Shown here: positions 9,366-16,644 of the stretch, piece after piece | Layout: each line of letters begins with the position of its first letter | Position numbering within the stretch: position 1 is the stretch's first letter | Origin: an uncultured Prevotellaceae bacterium | Lineage (GTDB): Bacteria > Bacteroidota > Bacteroidia > Bacteroidales > Muribaculaceae | NCBI GenBank assembly: GCA_900318255.1 | Contig: ONJX01000013.1 | Location: forward strand, 1 to 64,000 | Direction: 5' to 3' | Length of the DNA: 64,000 nucleotides | Made by a program: the position numbers and the translations under genes | The notes under the pieces: model-generated | What the model was told of the DNA's origin: nothing | What the model saw: the letters and a program-made list of their open reading frames with translations, nothing else | Database searches by the model: none

Positions 9366-9396
9366 TTTGCCAATTCAAAAATTTGACCTAATTTTG
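9366..9396 (+). promoter_or_regulatory. Promoter for tRNA-Glu / rpsT / tRNA-Glu
   Basis: TTTG (9366-9369), a 19-nt spacer and TAATTTTG (9389-9396). Start predicted near 9403, about 20 nt before the first tRNA. Confidence 0.75.
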
Positions 9397-9423
9397 CAGT
9401 CGCTTTTGCGAAAAAAGGTTTTT

Positions 9424-9495
9424 GGCCCATTCGTCTATCGGCTAGGACGCAAGATTTTCATTCTTGAAAGAGCAGTTCGATTCTGCTATGGGCTA
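9424..9495 (+). tRNA. tRNA-Glu (anticodon TTC), copy 1
   Basis: 72-nt cloverleaf: acceptor GGCCCAT/ATGGGCT with one G-U pair, anticodon stem CAAGA/TCTTG around loop TTTTCAT giving anticodon TTC, T-loop GTTCGAT, discriminator A, no encoded CCA. It is 38 nt upstream of rpsT in the same orientation. Confidence 0.95.
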
Positions 9496-9533
9496 CTAAT
9501 AATCAAACAATTAAAATTTTTTACACACACATT

Positions 9534-9794
9534 ATGGCAAACCATAAATCATCTATCAAACGAATCCGTCAAACAAAGACAAGAAACGAGCGTAACCGTT
9601 ACTACGCTAAGACTATGCGCAACGCCGTTCGCAACCTGCGCAAAATGGAGAACAAAGAGGAAGCTGCTGCTGCTTATAAGAAAGTTTCGGCAATGCTCGA
9701 CAAGCTCGGTCGCAAGGGCACTATCAGCAAGAACAAAGCTGCCAACCTCAAGAGCAAGCTTGCAAAGCACATTAACAAGCTCGAAGTTGCCTAA
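9534..9794 (+). CDS. rpsT: 30S ribosomal protein bS20
   Basis: 86 aa, Lys/Arg/Ala-rich, starting [20 protein letters not shown] and ending [14 protein letters not shown], full family length. bS20 binds 16S rRNA early in 30S assembly. It lies between two identical tRNA-Glu genes and is probably cotranscribed with them from the promoter at 9366; I see no separate promoter for it. Confidence 0.97.
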   Translation: MANHKSSIKRIRQTKTRNERNRYYAKTMRNAVRNLRKMENKEEAAAAYKKVSAMLDKLGRKGTISKNKAANLKSKLAKHINKLEVA

Positions 9795-9882
9795 AAGCTT
9801 CTCTGCTGAGGGTGAGTCACTCTCGGCTTAGAATATTATTCATGAAGATTTTGGCATGCCACACGCCAGGTCTTCACATGAT

Positions 9883-9954
9883 GGCCCATTCGTCTATCGG
9901 CTAGGACGCAAGATTTTCATTCTTGAAAGAGCAGTTCGATTCTGCTATGGGCTA
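9883..9954 (+). tRNA. tRNA-Glu (anticodon TTC), copy 2
   Basis: Identical over all 72 nt to the copy at 9424-9495, 88 nt after the rpsT stop. The rpsT-tRNA gap holds a hairpin-forming stretch (TGAAGA/TCTTCA around TGGC/GCCA, about 9842-9876) that could mark processing. Confidence 0.95.
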
Positions 9955-9960
9955 CATCAC

Positions 9961-10000
9961 AGAGCGTTAAGTCCCAGAACTTAACGCTCTTAACTGCTTT
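9961..10000 (+). terminator. Terminator of the tRNA-rpsT-tRNA unit
   Basis: AGAGCGTTAAGT (9961-9972) pairs perfectly with ACTTAACGCTCT (9979-9990) around a 6-nt loop, then TAACTGCTTT. It starts 6 nt after the second tRNA. Confidence 0.8.
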
Positions 10001-10065
10001 ATACCCTTTTCAAAAAGCAATCTCTGACATCAATGTGGCATCCACCCCCTTGATGCACGGCACTG

Positions 10066-10626
10066 CTAGCAATTCTTGTCCCAGAGCACCTCCTCTACGT
10101 TACTGGCTACGTTGCAGTGGCGAGCGAGGATGAAGAAGAAATCGCTCAGGCGGTTGAGGTAGCGCTGCGCCAGGGGGTTGAGAGGCTTCAGGGCGGCAAG
10201 CGTCACCACACGTCGCTCGGCACGGCGGGTGACGGTGCGGCAGATGTCGCAGCACACCGAGGCCTGCGTGCCACCAGGCAAGATGAAGCCTCGCATGGGC
10301 GGCAGCTGCTCGTCGAGCGCGTCGATCATCGCCTCCACCGCCTTCACATCCTCGTCGCTAAGGCCATAGACTGGCGCCTGAGCATCGTTTTGCTCAGTGG
10401 CAAGGTACGCCCCCAGGTTGAAGAGCTTGTTCTGGATGGTGAAGAGCAGCTTCTCCACCGCGGCGTCGGTGCCTTTAATGGCGTGAGCCAGCATGCCAAT
10501 GTGTGCGTTTAGCTCATCTACTGTGCCGTAGGCCTCAACGCGTGTGTCGTCTTTGGCAACCCGCTGGCCACCAACTAGTGAGGTTGTTCCTTTATCTCCT
10601 GTGAGTGTATAGACTTTTGATTTCAT
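10066..10626 (-). CDS. PduO-type ATP:cob(I)alamin adenosyltransferase
   Basis: 186 aa. Family hallmarks: an N-terminal ATP/cobalamin motif (TGDKGTTSLVGGQRVAKDD, then VEAYGTVDELNAHIG) and a C-terminal RRAERRVV with LNRLSDFFFILAR. It transfers adenosyl from ATP to cob(I)alamin, making the cofactor of methylmalonyl-CoA mutase. Its start overlaps the stop of the upstream LOG gene by 4 nt (ATGA), indicating translational coupling. The functional partner meaB lies at 56905-58113. Confidence 0.93.
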   Translation of the reverse strand: MKSKVYTLTGDKGTTSLVGGQRVAKDDTRVEAYGTVDELNAHIGMLAHAIKGTDAAVEKLLFTIQNKLFNLGAYLATEQNDAQAPVYGLSDEDVKAVEAMIDALDEQLPPMRGFILPGGTQASVCCDICRTVTRRAERRVVTLAALKPLNPLAQRYLNRLSDFFFILARHCNVASNVEEVLWDKNC

Positions 10627-11180
10627 AGCTTGTTTATTTCGTTTAATTTGTTTATTAGTTCTTGTGAGTTATTGACCAGTATTGAGCTGGCGATCACTGA
10701 TGAGCGCGAGAACTGCGACGCGGCAGTGTTGCGCAACTGCTGAGCCATAGCGTCGTACATGCCGTTGTGGTTCACCACAATGACGGGACACTTGCTGCCT
10801 CGCCCAACAATGCCCTCAACCATCAGGTGCGAGAGGGTGGAAATCCACTCGTCGATAGTGCCCAGGCCACCAGGCAGCACCACAAACACGTCACCGTGCT
10901 CAATGAGCCTTGACTTGCGGTCGTTGAGGTCGCGGGCCAGCACCAGCTCGGTACACAACGGGTCGGCACGATGCCTGAAAAACTCGGGCACCACGCCCAC
11001 AATGCTCTGGCAGCCTGCCGAGGCGGCAGCTTGCGCGGTGATGTGCATCAGCCCAGCATTCACTCCGCCATAGACCAGCGCGTGACCGCCCTCCCCTATC
11101 CACTTGCCCAGGGCAGTGGCTATCGACGTGATCTCGACGGGGAGGTCTTGATTAGCTGAGCAATAGACTACTATATTCAT
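10623..11180 (-). CDS. LOG family (TIGR00730) Rossmann-fold nucleotide hydrolase
   Basis: 185 aa with the signature PGGLGTIDEWISTL, matching the PGGxGTxxE motif, and an N-terminal Rossmann start (IVVYCSANQ). Family members cleave nucleoside 5'-monophosphates to base and ribose-5-phosphate; plant and some bacterial members activate cytokinins. The bacterial role here is probably nucleotide turnover. First gene of a two-gene operon with the adenosyltransferase. Tandem heptamer repeats sit directly upstream of its start. Confidence 0.88.
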   Translation of the reverse strand: MNIVVYCSANQDLPVEITSIATALGKWIGEGGHALVYGGVNAGLMHITAQAAASAGCQSIVGVVPEFFRHRADPLCTELVLARDLNDRKSRLIEHGDVFVVLPGGLGTIDEWISTLSHLMVEGIVGRGSKCPVIVVNHNGMYDAMAQQLRNTAASQFSRSSVIASSILVNNSQELINKLNEINKL

Positions 11181-11181
11181 G

Positions 11182-11237
11182 ATTAAGGGTTAAGGGTAAA
11201 TGTTAAGTGTTAAGTGTTAAATGTTAAGTGTTAAGTA
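11182..11237. repeat. Tandem heptamer array (TTAAGTG type)
   Basis: Imperfect period-7 repeats of TTAAGTG/TTAAGGG directly before the LOG start codon. The same word forms a cleaner array at 52828-52867. Confidence 0.7.
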
Positions 11238-11239
11238 GC

Positions 11240-11257
11240 GACAAGGCGTGCCTTGTC
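11240..11257. repeat. Palindrome GACAAGGC-GT-GCCTTGTC
   Basis: 8-bp inverted repeat with a 2-nt centre. The same element, in the other orientation, is at 55865-55884. Confidence 0.65.
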
Positions 11258-11266
11258 CGTCAGAGT

Positions 11267-11297
11267 GAACTAATTGGGGACGGTTCTCTTTTAGTTC
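11267..11297. repeat. 31-nt palindrome-ended repeat, copy 1 (over the glgB stop)
   Basis: Starts GAACTAATTGGGGACGG, ends TTAGTTC; the ends GAACTAA/TTAGTTC are a 7-bp inverted repeat. Identical to copy 2 at 11321-11351. The glgB TGA stop is formed at the edge of this copy. Resembles REP-type elements. Confidence 0.8.
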
Positions 11298-13368
11298 ATT
11301 TTTTGGCTTTTGCCTTTTTTGAACTAATTGGGGACGGTTCTCTTTTAGTTCGTTTTTGTGGCATCAGGCGCAGCACAAGCGCGCTGCGTGCTGGGATGTA
11401 GAGCTTGAGCCATCCCAGCCCGGCGCTGTCGTAGAGCGGGTCGGGCTGTGTGAGGTGTTTCACCGCCTCATCCACGTTGCCGTAGCCTCCATAGCGTGCA
11501 TTGTCGCTGTCGATCACGCCATGATACTCACCGGCGGGTGCCAGGAAGCCATAGTCGCTGAACGACTTAACGGGGTTGAAGTTGAAGACAAACACCAAAT
11601 TGCCACGCATGAAGGCGAGCACCTGGTCGTCGTCCTTGTCCCATAGCTTGCGAATGGGCAGTGCCTGGAAGTTGTGAGTGCCGCCAATGAGGTGCATCAC
11701 ATCGTTGTCCCAGTTGTTGAGGAACTGGTACTTGAGGTCCTCACGATCGACGAGGTTCCACTGGCGCCGCGCATACTTGTAGCTCCAGCCGTTGCCCTCT
11801 CGCGGGAAGTCGATCCACTCGGGATGCCCCCACTCATTGCCCATGAAGTTGAGGTAGCCGCCGTTGATAGTGGCGACGGTGACGAGCCTGATGAGCTTGT
11901 GCAGAGCCATTCCTCTGCTCACCACAGCGTTGTCGTCATCCCGCATCATGTGCCAGTACATCTCCTTGTCGATGAGCCTGAAGATGATGGTCTTGTCACC
12001 CACCAGTGCCTGGTCGTGGCTCTCGGCATAGGAGATTGTCTTCTCGTCGGCACGGCGGTTGGTGAGTTCCCAGAATATTGATGTGGGTTTCCAGTCTTCG
12101 TCTTTGTGCTCCTTGATGGTCTTGATCCAGTAGTCGGGAATGCCCATGGCCATGCGATAGTCGAAGCCTATGCCCCCATCCTTCACCTTGCGTGCCAGGC
12201 CTGGCATGCCGCTCATTTCCTCGGCAATGGTGATGGCGTGTGGGTTCACCTCATGGATGAGCTTGTTGGCAAGTGTGAGATAAGTGATGGCATTAGTGTC
12301 TTGATTGCCATTATAGTAGTCCTCATATCCGCCAAAGGCCTGCCCCAGGCCGTGGTTATAGTAGAGCATCGATGTGACCCCGTCGAAGCGGAAGCCGTCA
12401 AACTTATACTCTTCGAGCCAGAACTTGCAGTTGCTCAGCAAGAAGTGAAGCACGGCGTTCTTGCCGTAGTCGAAGCACAGCGAGTCCCATGCGGGGTGCT
12501 CGCGGCGGCCGTCGCCATAGAAGTAAAGGTCGTAGCTGCCGTCGAAGCGTCCCAGCCCCTCCACCTCGTTTTTCACGGCGTGGGAGTGCACGATGTCCAT
12601 GATCACGGCAATGCCGCGCGAGTGAGCGTCGTCGATGAGGTGCTTGAGCTCCTCGGGGGTGCCAAAACGGCTCGAGGCGGCATAGAAGCTCGACACATGG
12701 TAGCCAAAGGAGCCATAGTAGGGATGCTCCTGGATGGCCATGATTTGGATGGCGTTATAGCCGTCGGCAGCGATGCGTGGCAGCACGTTGGTGCGGAACT
12801 CCTCGTAGGTGCCCACTCCCTCACGATTTTGCGCCATGCCTATGTGGCACTCATAGATGAGCAGCGGCTTTACGCTAGGCTTGAAGTCCTTTACCTTGAA
12901 CTCATATTGGTGCTCAGGGTTCCACACCTGAGCCGAGAAAATCTTGGTGTTGTCGTCCTGAACCACACGTGTGGCATAGGCCGGGATGCGCTCGCCCTGG
13001 CCTCCCTGCCAGTGGATGGAGAGCTTGAAGAGGTCGCCATGCCTCATGCCGCGGCTGGGGAGGGTAAGCTCCCAGTTGCCATTATCGAGAGCTCGCATCT
13101 TGTAGGGGGCGCACTCGGTCCAGTTGTTGAAATCGCCAATGACAAAAATCTCGGTAGCGTTAGGTGCCCACTCACGCAGCACCCAGCCCTGAGCGTTGTG
13201 GTGCAGCCCGTAGTAGTTATGTGCGTTAGCAAAATCCACCAGCGAGCCATCGCCGCCAGTGAGCTCTTTCTCCTTGTTGAGGAAATCGTTGTGGCGGCCC
13301 ACTATAGCGTCCTCAAATGGTTCCAGCCAGGGGTCATCCTTGATGATGGAGAGTGTTTTTTTCTTCAT
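11296..13368 (-). CDS. glgB: 1,4-alpha-glucan branching enzyme
   Basis: 690 aa, GH13_8-type branching enzyme that makes alpha-1,6 branches in glycogen. N-terminal CBM48-like domain (about 25-130, WVLREWAPNATEIFVIGDFN), then the catalytic barrel: HSH (DIVHSHAVKN), nucleophile D in GFRFDG (about 324), acid/base E in IAEEMSG (about 382) and HD in YAESHDQAL (about 450). All-beta C domain at the end. No signal peptide, so cytoplasmic. The last ~18 residues (from KRTKREPSP) are encoded by two copies of a 31-nt repeat and their spacer, so the natural end was probably about RLMPQK. Own divergent promoter. Confidence 0.94.
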   Translation of the reverse strand: MKKKTLSIIKDDPWLEPFEDAIVGRHNDFLNKEKELTGGDGSLVDFANAHNYYGLHHNAQGWVLREWAPNATEIFVIGDFNNWTECAPYKMRALDNGNWELTLPSRGMRHGDLFKLSIHWQGGQGERIPAYATRVVQDDNTKIFSAQVWNPEHQYEFKVKDFKPSVKPLLIYECHIGMAQNREGVGTYEEFRTNVLPRIAADGYNAIQIMAIQEHPYYGSFGYHVSSFYAASSRFGTPEELKHLIDDAHSRGIAVIMDIVHSHAVKNEVEGLGRFDGSYDLYFYGDGRREHPAWDSLCFDYGKNAVLHFLLSNCKFWLEEYKFDGFRFDGVTSMLYYNHGLGQAFGGYEDYYNGNQDTNAITYLTLANKLIHEVNPHAITIAEEMSGMPGLARKVKDGGIGFDYRMAMGIPDYWIKTIKEHKDEDWKPTSIFWELTNRRADEKTISYAESHDQALVGDKTIIFRLIDKEMYWHMMRDDDNAVVSRGMALHKLIRLVTVATINGGYLNFMGNEWGHPEWIDFPREGNGWSYKYARRQWNLVDREDLKYQFLNNWDNDVMHLIGGTHNFQALPIRKLWDKDDDQVLAFMRGNLVFVFNFNPVKSFSDYGFLAPAGEYHGVIDSDNARYGGYGNVDEAVKHLTQPDPLYDSAGLGWLKLYIPARSALVLRLMPQKRTKREPSPISSKKAKAKK
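11321..11351. repeat. 31-nt palindrome-ended repeat, copy 2 (inside the glgB 3' end)
   Basis: Identical to copy 1, 54 bp apart. Read on the minus strand in the glgB frame it encodes about RTKREPSPISS. Confidence 0.8.
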
Positions 13369-13407
13369 AATATTATATATAATGTGTTAGTCGCTTAAAA
13401 TGCATGG

Positions 13408-13415
13408 CAAAGTTA
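13408..13415 (-). promoter_or_regulatory. -7 box for glgB
   Basis: TAACTTTG on the minus strand, 40 nt upstream of the glgB ATG; the -33 element is not clear. Confidence 0.5.
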
Positions 13416-13524
13416 AAGCTAATTGCTCAAACGCCGCCTTGCTGCGCGCCAAAAAAAACATGGCACAATGGTTAACCGATTTCATTGGCAAAAATAGTAA
13501 TTATTGAAGACAAATGCAACGAAT

Positions 13525-13555
13525 TTTGCTGTTTTAGAATTTTTCTGTAATTTTG
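13525..13555 (+). promoter_or_regulatory. Promoter for the acyl-CoA ligase gene
   Basis: TTTG (13525-13528), a 19-nt spacer and TAATTTTG (13548-13555), 43 nt before the ATG. Confidence 0.7.
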
Positions 13556-13597
13556 TAGGCTAAAAACTATTGCAAAAAGAGAAAACATCATTGCGTC

Positions 13598-15256
13598 ATG
13601 ATGAAAGAAAATACCATCAAGATTTTTGAGGAGAGCTTCCGCAACAACTGGGACCTCCCCGCACTCAGTGACTACAACACCAAGCAAACTCTGACCTACG
13701 GCGGCTTTGCCGAGCAGATAGCACGTTTACACCTTATATATAAAGAGTGTGGCATCAAGCCTGGCGACCGCGTGGCGCTCATTGGCAAGAACACCCCCAG
13801 CTGGGTGGTAGTGTTCATTGGCACCATTACCTATGGCGCCGTCATAGTTCCCATTCTCCAAGAGTTCAATCCTCGCGATGCCCAGCACATCATCAACCAC
13901 AGCGAGGCGAGCCTGCTCTATGCCAGCAACGCGATATGGGAGTCGTTTGACTTCGACAACATGCGCCACATACGCGCCGCCATCTCGCTCGACACCGGCA
14001 AGCTGCTGGCCCAGAAAGAGGAGGAGACAGTTGACACCGTGCTCGACAATATCGACACCCTCATGCAGCAAGCCTACCCAGGCGGTTTCATCGCTGCCGG
14101 CATCAACTACATAGAGCGTGGCAACGATGAGCTCATGGAAATCAACTACACCAGCGGCACCACTGGTTTCAGCAAGGGCGTGATGCTCACCGGCAACAAC
14201 CTTGCTGGAAACATCGTCTATGGCATCAACTCGCAGCTACACCGCCGTGGCACCCGCTGCGTGTCGTTCCTGCCACTAGCCCACGCCTACGGCTGCGCCT
14301 TCGACATGCTCACACCGCTGGCTGTGGGGTCGCACATCACCCTGCTGGGTCGCATCCCTGCCCCCAAGGTCATTGTCAAGGCTATGCAGGAGATTAAGCC
14401 TAACCTGGTGATTTGCGTGCCGCTTGTGCTAGAGAAAATCTACAGCAAGATGATAGTGCCCATGATCAGCAAGACCAAGCTGCGCTGGGCTCTGGCAGTG
14501 CCCTACCTCGACCGCAAGATTTATGACCGCATTCGCGAGCGCCTCATCGAGGCCTTTGGCGGCGAGTTTGAGGAAGTGATAGTGGGTGGCGCGCCATTTA
14601 ATGCCGAGGTCGAGGAATTCTTGTATAAGATAAAATTCCCCTTCACCGTGGGCTACGGCATGACCGAGTGCGCACCGCTGGTGAGCCACACCCCCTGGCG
14701 CGAGTTTGTGCTTCACAGCGCCGGCCGCGTGCTGCCTGGCATCATGGAGTGTAAAATCCTGAGCGACGACCCCGAGAACACGCCTGGCGAGATTTGCGTC
14801 AAGGGCGAGAACGTGATGAAGGGCTATTTCCACAACACCGAGGCCACCGACAAGGTGCTGCACGAGGACGGGTGGCTGCACACTGGCGACATGGGCACGC
14901 TCAGCGCCGACGGCACCATCTTCATTCGTGGTCGCCTCAAGACCATGCTCCTGAGTTCTAACGGGCAGAACATCTACCCCGAGGAGATTGAAGCAAAGCT
15001 CAACAACATGCTCTATGTGAGCGAGAGCCTAGTCGTGGATCGTGACCACAAACTCGTGGCTCTAATCTATCCCGACTATGACGCCATGGACCGCGACGGT
15101 GTGACCCGCGACCAGCTGCCAGCCCACATGGAGACCGTGAAGACCGAGCTCAACAAACTTGTGGCACCCTACGAGCGAGTGTCGCAAATCGAGATTATGG
15201 TCAATGAGTTTGAGAAAACACCCAAGCGCAGCATCAAGCGTTTCTTGTACCGATAA
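13598..15256 (+). CDS. AMP-dependent long-chain acyl-CoA synthetase
   Basis: 552 aa member of the ANL adenylating superfamily. P-loop INYTSGTTGFSKG (about 180-192), A5 motif GYGMTECAPL, A7-like HTGDMG, hinge RGRLKTMLLSSNGQNIYPEEIE, and a C-terminal lysine region TPKRSIKRF. It activates a carboxylate, most likely a long-chain fatty acid, to acyl-AMP then acyl-CoA. No signal peptide or obvious membrane span. Two adjacent ATGs (13598, 13601) are both usable. Divergent from glgB; a weak hairpin with a T-run follows. Confidence 0.88.
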   Translation: MMKENTIKIFEESFRNNWDLPALSDYNTKQTLTYGGFAEQIARLHLIYKECGIKPGDRVALIGKNTPSWVVVFIGTITYGAVIVPILQEFNPRDAQHIINHSEASLLYASNAIWESFDFDNMRHIRAAISLDTGKLLAQKEEETVDTVLDNIDTLMQQAYPGGFIAAGINYIERGNDELMEINYTSGTTGFSKGVMLTGNNLAGNIVYGINSQLHRRGTRCVSFLPLAHAYGCAFDMLTPLAVGSHITLLGRIPAPKVIVKAMQEIKPNLVICVPLVLEKIYSKMIVPMISKTKLRWALAVPYLDRKIYDRIRERLIEAFGGEFEEVIVGGAPFNAEVEEFLYKIKFPFTVGYGMTECAPLVSHTPWREFVLHSAGRVLPGIMECKILSDDPENTPGEICVKGENVMKGYFHNTEATDKVLHEDGWLHTGDMGTLSADGTIFIRGRLKTMLLSSNGQNIYPEEIEAKLNNMLYVSESLVVDRDHKLVALIYPDYDAMDRDGVTRDQLPAHMETVKTELNKLVAPYERVSQIEIMVNEFEKTPKRSIKRFLYR

Positions 15257-15260
15257 TTTG

Positions 15261-15286
15261 CTTACAATTTGTAAGACGTTTTTTTG
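15261..15286 (+). terminator. Weak terminator after the acyl-CoA ligase gene
   Basis: CTTAC/GTAAG stem with a 5-nt loop, then ACG and a run of seven T. The rest of 15287-15470 is very AT-rich with no recognisable element. Confidence 0.5.
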
Positions 15287-15471
15287 TGAGAAAATCAGCA
15301 TTTTTCCAATTTATTATTTTGGCAACAATATTTAACACTATTCCAAATAAAGCAAAATTTCTTTATTTAAATTGCTTATAATGTGCGATTTAAAATTATA
15401 AAATTTGGTAATTATTTGTTAATTTATCGATTTTTAGATTTTTTTCTCCAAAAAAAAAATTCAAAAAAGAC

Positions 15472-15500
15472 TTGCATATAAATTTTTTGCTATAAATTTG
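15472..15500 (+). promoter_or_regulatory. Promoter for the small lipoprotein gene
   Basis: TTG (15472-15474), an 18-nt spacer and TAAATTTG (15493-15500), inside a long A/T tract resembling an UP element. The leader would be about 65 nt. Confidence 0.65.
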
Positions 15501-15572
15501 CACCGTTTTTCGAAACAACCAAAGAAGAAAATTATTTATTGTTTTATTATTTACTTATTAAATTTTTAAGAA

Positions 15573-15860
15573 ATGAAAAAGTTAGTTTTATTAGTTGCTG
15601 TTATCGCAAGCGTTTCTATGTTCTCTTGCACTGGTAATGAGGCTAGCAAGAGTGGTTCTGACTCTGCTACTTCTGCCGCTTCTGCTGCTTCTGCTCAACC
15701 TCAAACTGAGCAAACAAGTGTTGTTAGCACTCCCGCTGAGGCTACAAGCGCTGCTCCCGTTGTTGAGGAGAACAAGGCTAGCAAGCCTGCTGAGGCTACA
15801 AGCGCTGCTCCCGTTGAGGAGGCACAACCCAGCAAGCCAGCTGAGCAGCCTGCAAAATAA
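15573..15860 (+). CDS. Small Ala/Ser/Pro/Glu-rich lipoprotein
   Basis: 95 aa. Lipoprotein signal with lipobox SMFSC (Cys19). The mature part is low-complexity, with the unit PAEATSAAPV occurring twice and SKPAE three times. No domain recognised. Alternation of Lys/Glu with Pro/Ala suggests an extended envelope spacer. Strong A/T-rich promoter and two hairpins downstream suggest an abundant transcript. The repeats could expand or contract by slippage. Confidence 0.75.
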   Translation: MKKLVLLVAVIASVSMFSCTGNEASKSGSDSATSAASAASAQPQTEQTSVVSTPAEATSAAPVVEENKASKPAEATSAAPVEEAQPSKPAEQPAK

Positions 15861-15883
15861 TTGCAACTCGCTAAAAAACTTTG

Positions 15884-15920
15884 AAGCTGTTTTCCACGTG
15901 CGTGGAGAGCAGCTTTTTTT
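15884..15920 (+). terminator. Terminator of the small lipoprotein gene
   Basis: AAGCTG (15884-15889) and CCACG pair with CGTGG and CAGCTT (15910-15915), followed by a T-run. Confidence 0.75.
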
Positions 15921-15962
15921 ATTATGAAAAAAAACTAAGCACTCTTGACCTACCATAAAAAT

Positions 15963-15987
15963 GCGTCCTTGAAGGGCGCTTTTTTTT
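15963..15987 (+). terminator. Second terminator before the sigma factor gene
   Basis: GCGTCCTT/AAGGGCGC stem (one G-T pair) with eight T immediately after. It isolates the sigma promoter at 16020 from upstream transcription. Confidence 0.6.
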
Positions 15988-16019
15988 GAGAAAAAATTTT
16001 TTTTCAAGAAATGATGCAG

Positions 16020-16027
16020 TATTTTTG
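16020..16027 (+). promoter_or_regulatory. -7 box for the ECF sigma operon
   Basis: TATTTTTG. Start predicted near 16033, which makes an ATG at 16036 unlikely and supports the start at 16057. Confidence 0.55.
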
Positions 16028-16056
16028 CACCTCGTGTGTTTATAGAGTGCAACAAC

Positions 16057-16644
16057 ATGATGCGTGAACGAGATATTAGCCGAGGTTGCAAGCGGGGCGA
16101 TGCTATTGCTCAGCGGGCACTTTTTGAGCAATACTCCCCACTGCTGATGGCCAAGATTTTCAGATATGTGGGCGATGACGACGATGCCAAAGATGTGCTC
16201 CAAGACACCTTCATCAAGGCCCTCACTATGATTGACAACTTCGCCTGGGCTGGAGAGGGGTCGTTGCAGGCATGGCTCACACGCATTGCGGTGAACACCT
16301 CGCTCAACTTCCTGCGCAGCCGCAAGCGCCTGAGCCCGTTGAATGTTGACACCCTCGACGACCCGCCCGACCTTGCTGAGGAACCCACGGCGACCGAAGT
16401 CAACAGCCTCGACGCCAGCACCATCCTCGCGATGGTGGCCGAGCTGCCCGATGGTTACCGCACGGTGTTCAACCTCTACTGCCTCGACGGCTATTCCCAC
16501 AAAGAGATTGCCGAGCAGCTGGGCATCAACGAGAAATCGTCATCGTCGCAACTGGTAAGAGCTAAAACTCTGCTAGCACACAAAATTAAGAAATACATTA
16601 ACGAGAACAATATCGACACCTACTATGAGCAACAACATGAATAA
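16057..16644 (+). CDS. ECF-family RNA polymerase sigma factor
   Basis: About 195 aa. Sigma region 2 (LFEQYSPLLMAKIFRYVGDD to LQAWLTRIAVNTSLNFLR, with DVLQDTFIKAL) and region 4 (LPDGYRTVFNLYCLDGYSHKEIAEQL, then EKSSSSQLVRAKTLL). A start at 16036 is possible in frame but falls about 2 nt after the predicted transcription start, so the ATG at 16057 is preferred. Its 3' end overlaps the next gene by 20 nt, the usual arrangement with a cognate anti-sigma factor. Confidence 0.93.
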   Translation: MMRERDISRGCKRGDAIAQRALFEQYSPLLMAKIFRYVGDDDDAKDVLQDTFIKALTMIDNFAWAGEGSLQAWLTRIAVNTSLNFLRSRKRLSPLNVDTLDDPPDLAEEPTATEVNSLDASTILAMVAELPDGYRTVFNLYCLDGYSHKEIAEQLGINEKSSSSQLVRAKTLLAHKIKKYINENNIDTYYEQQHE

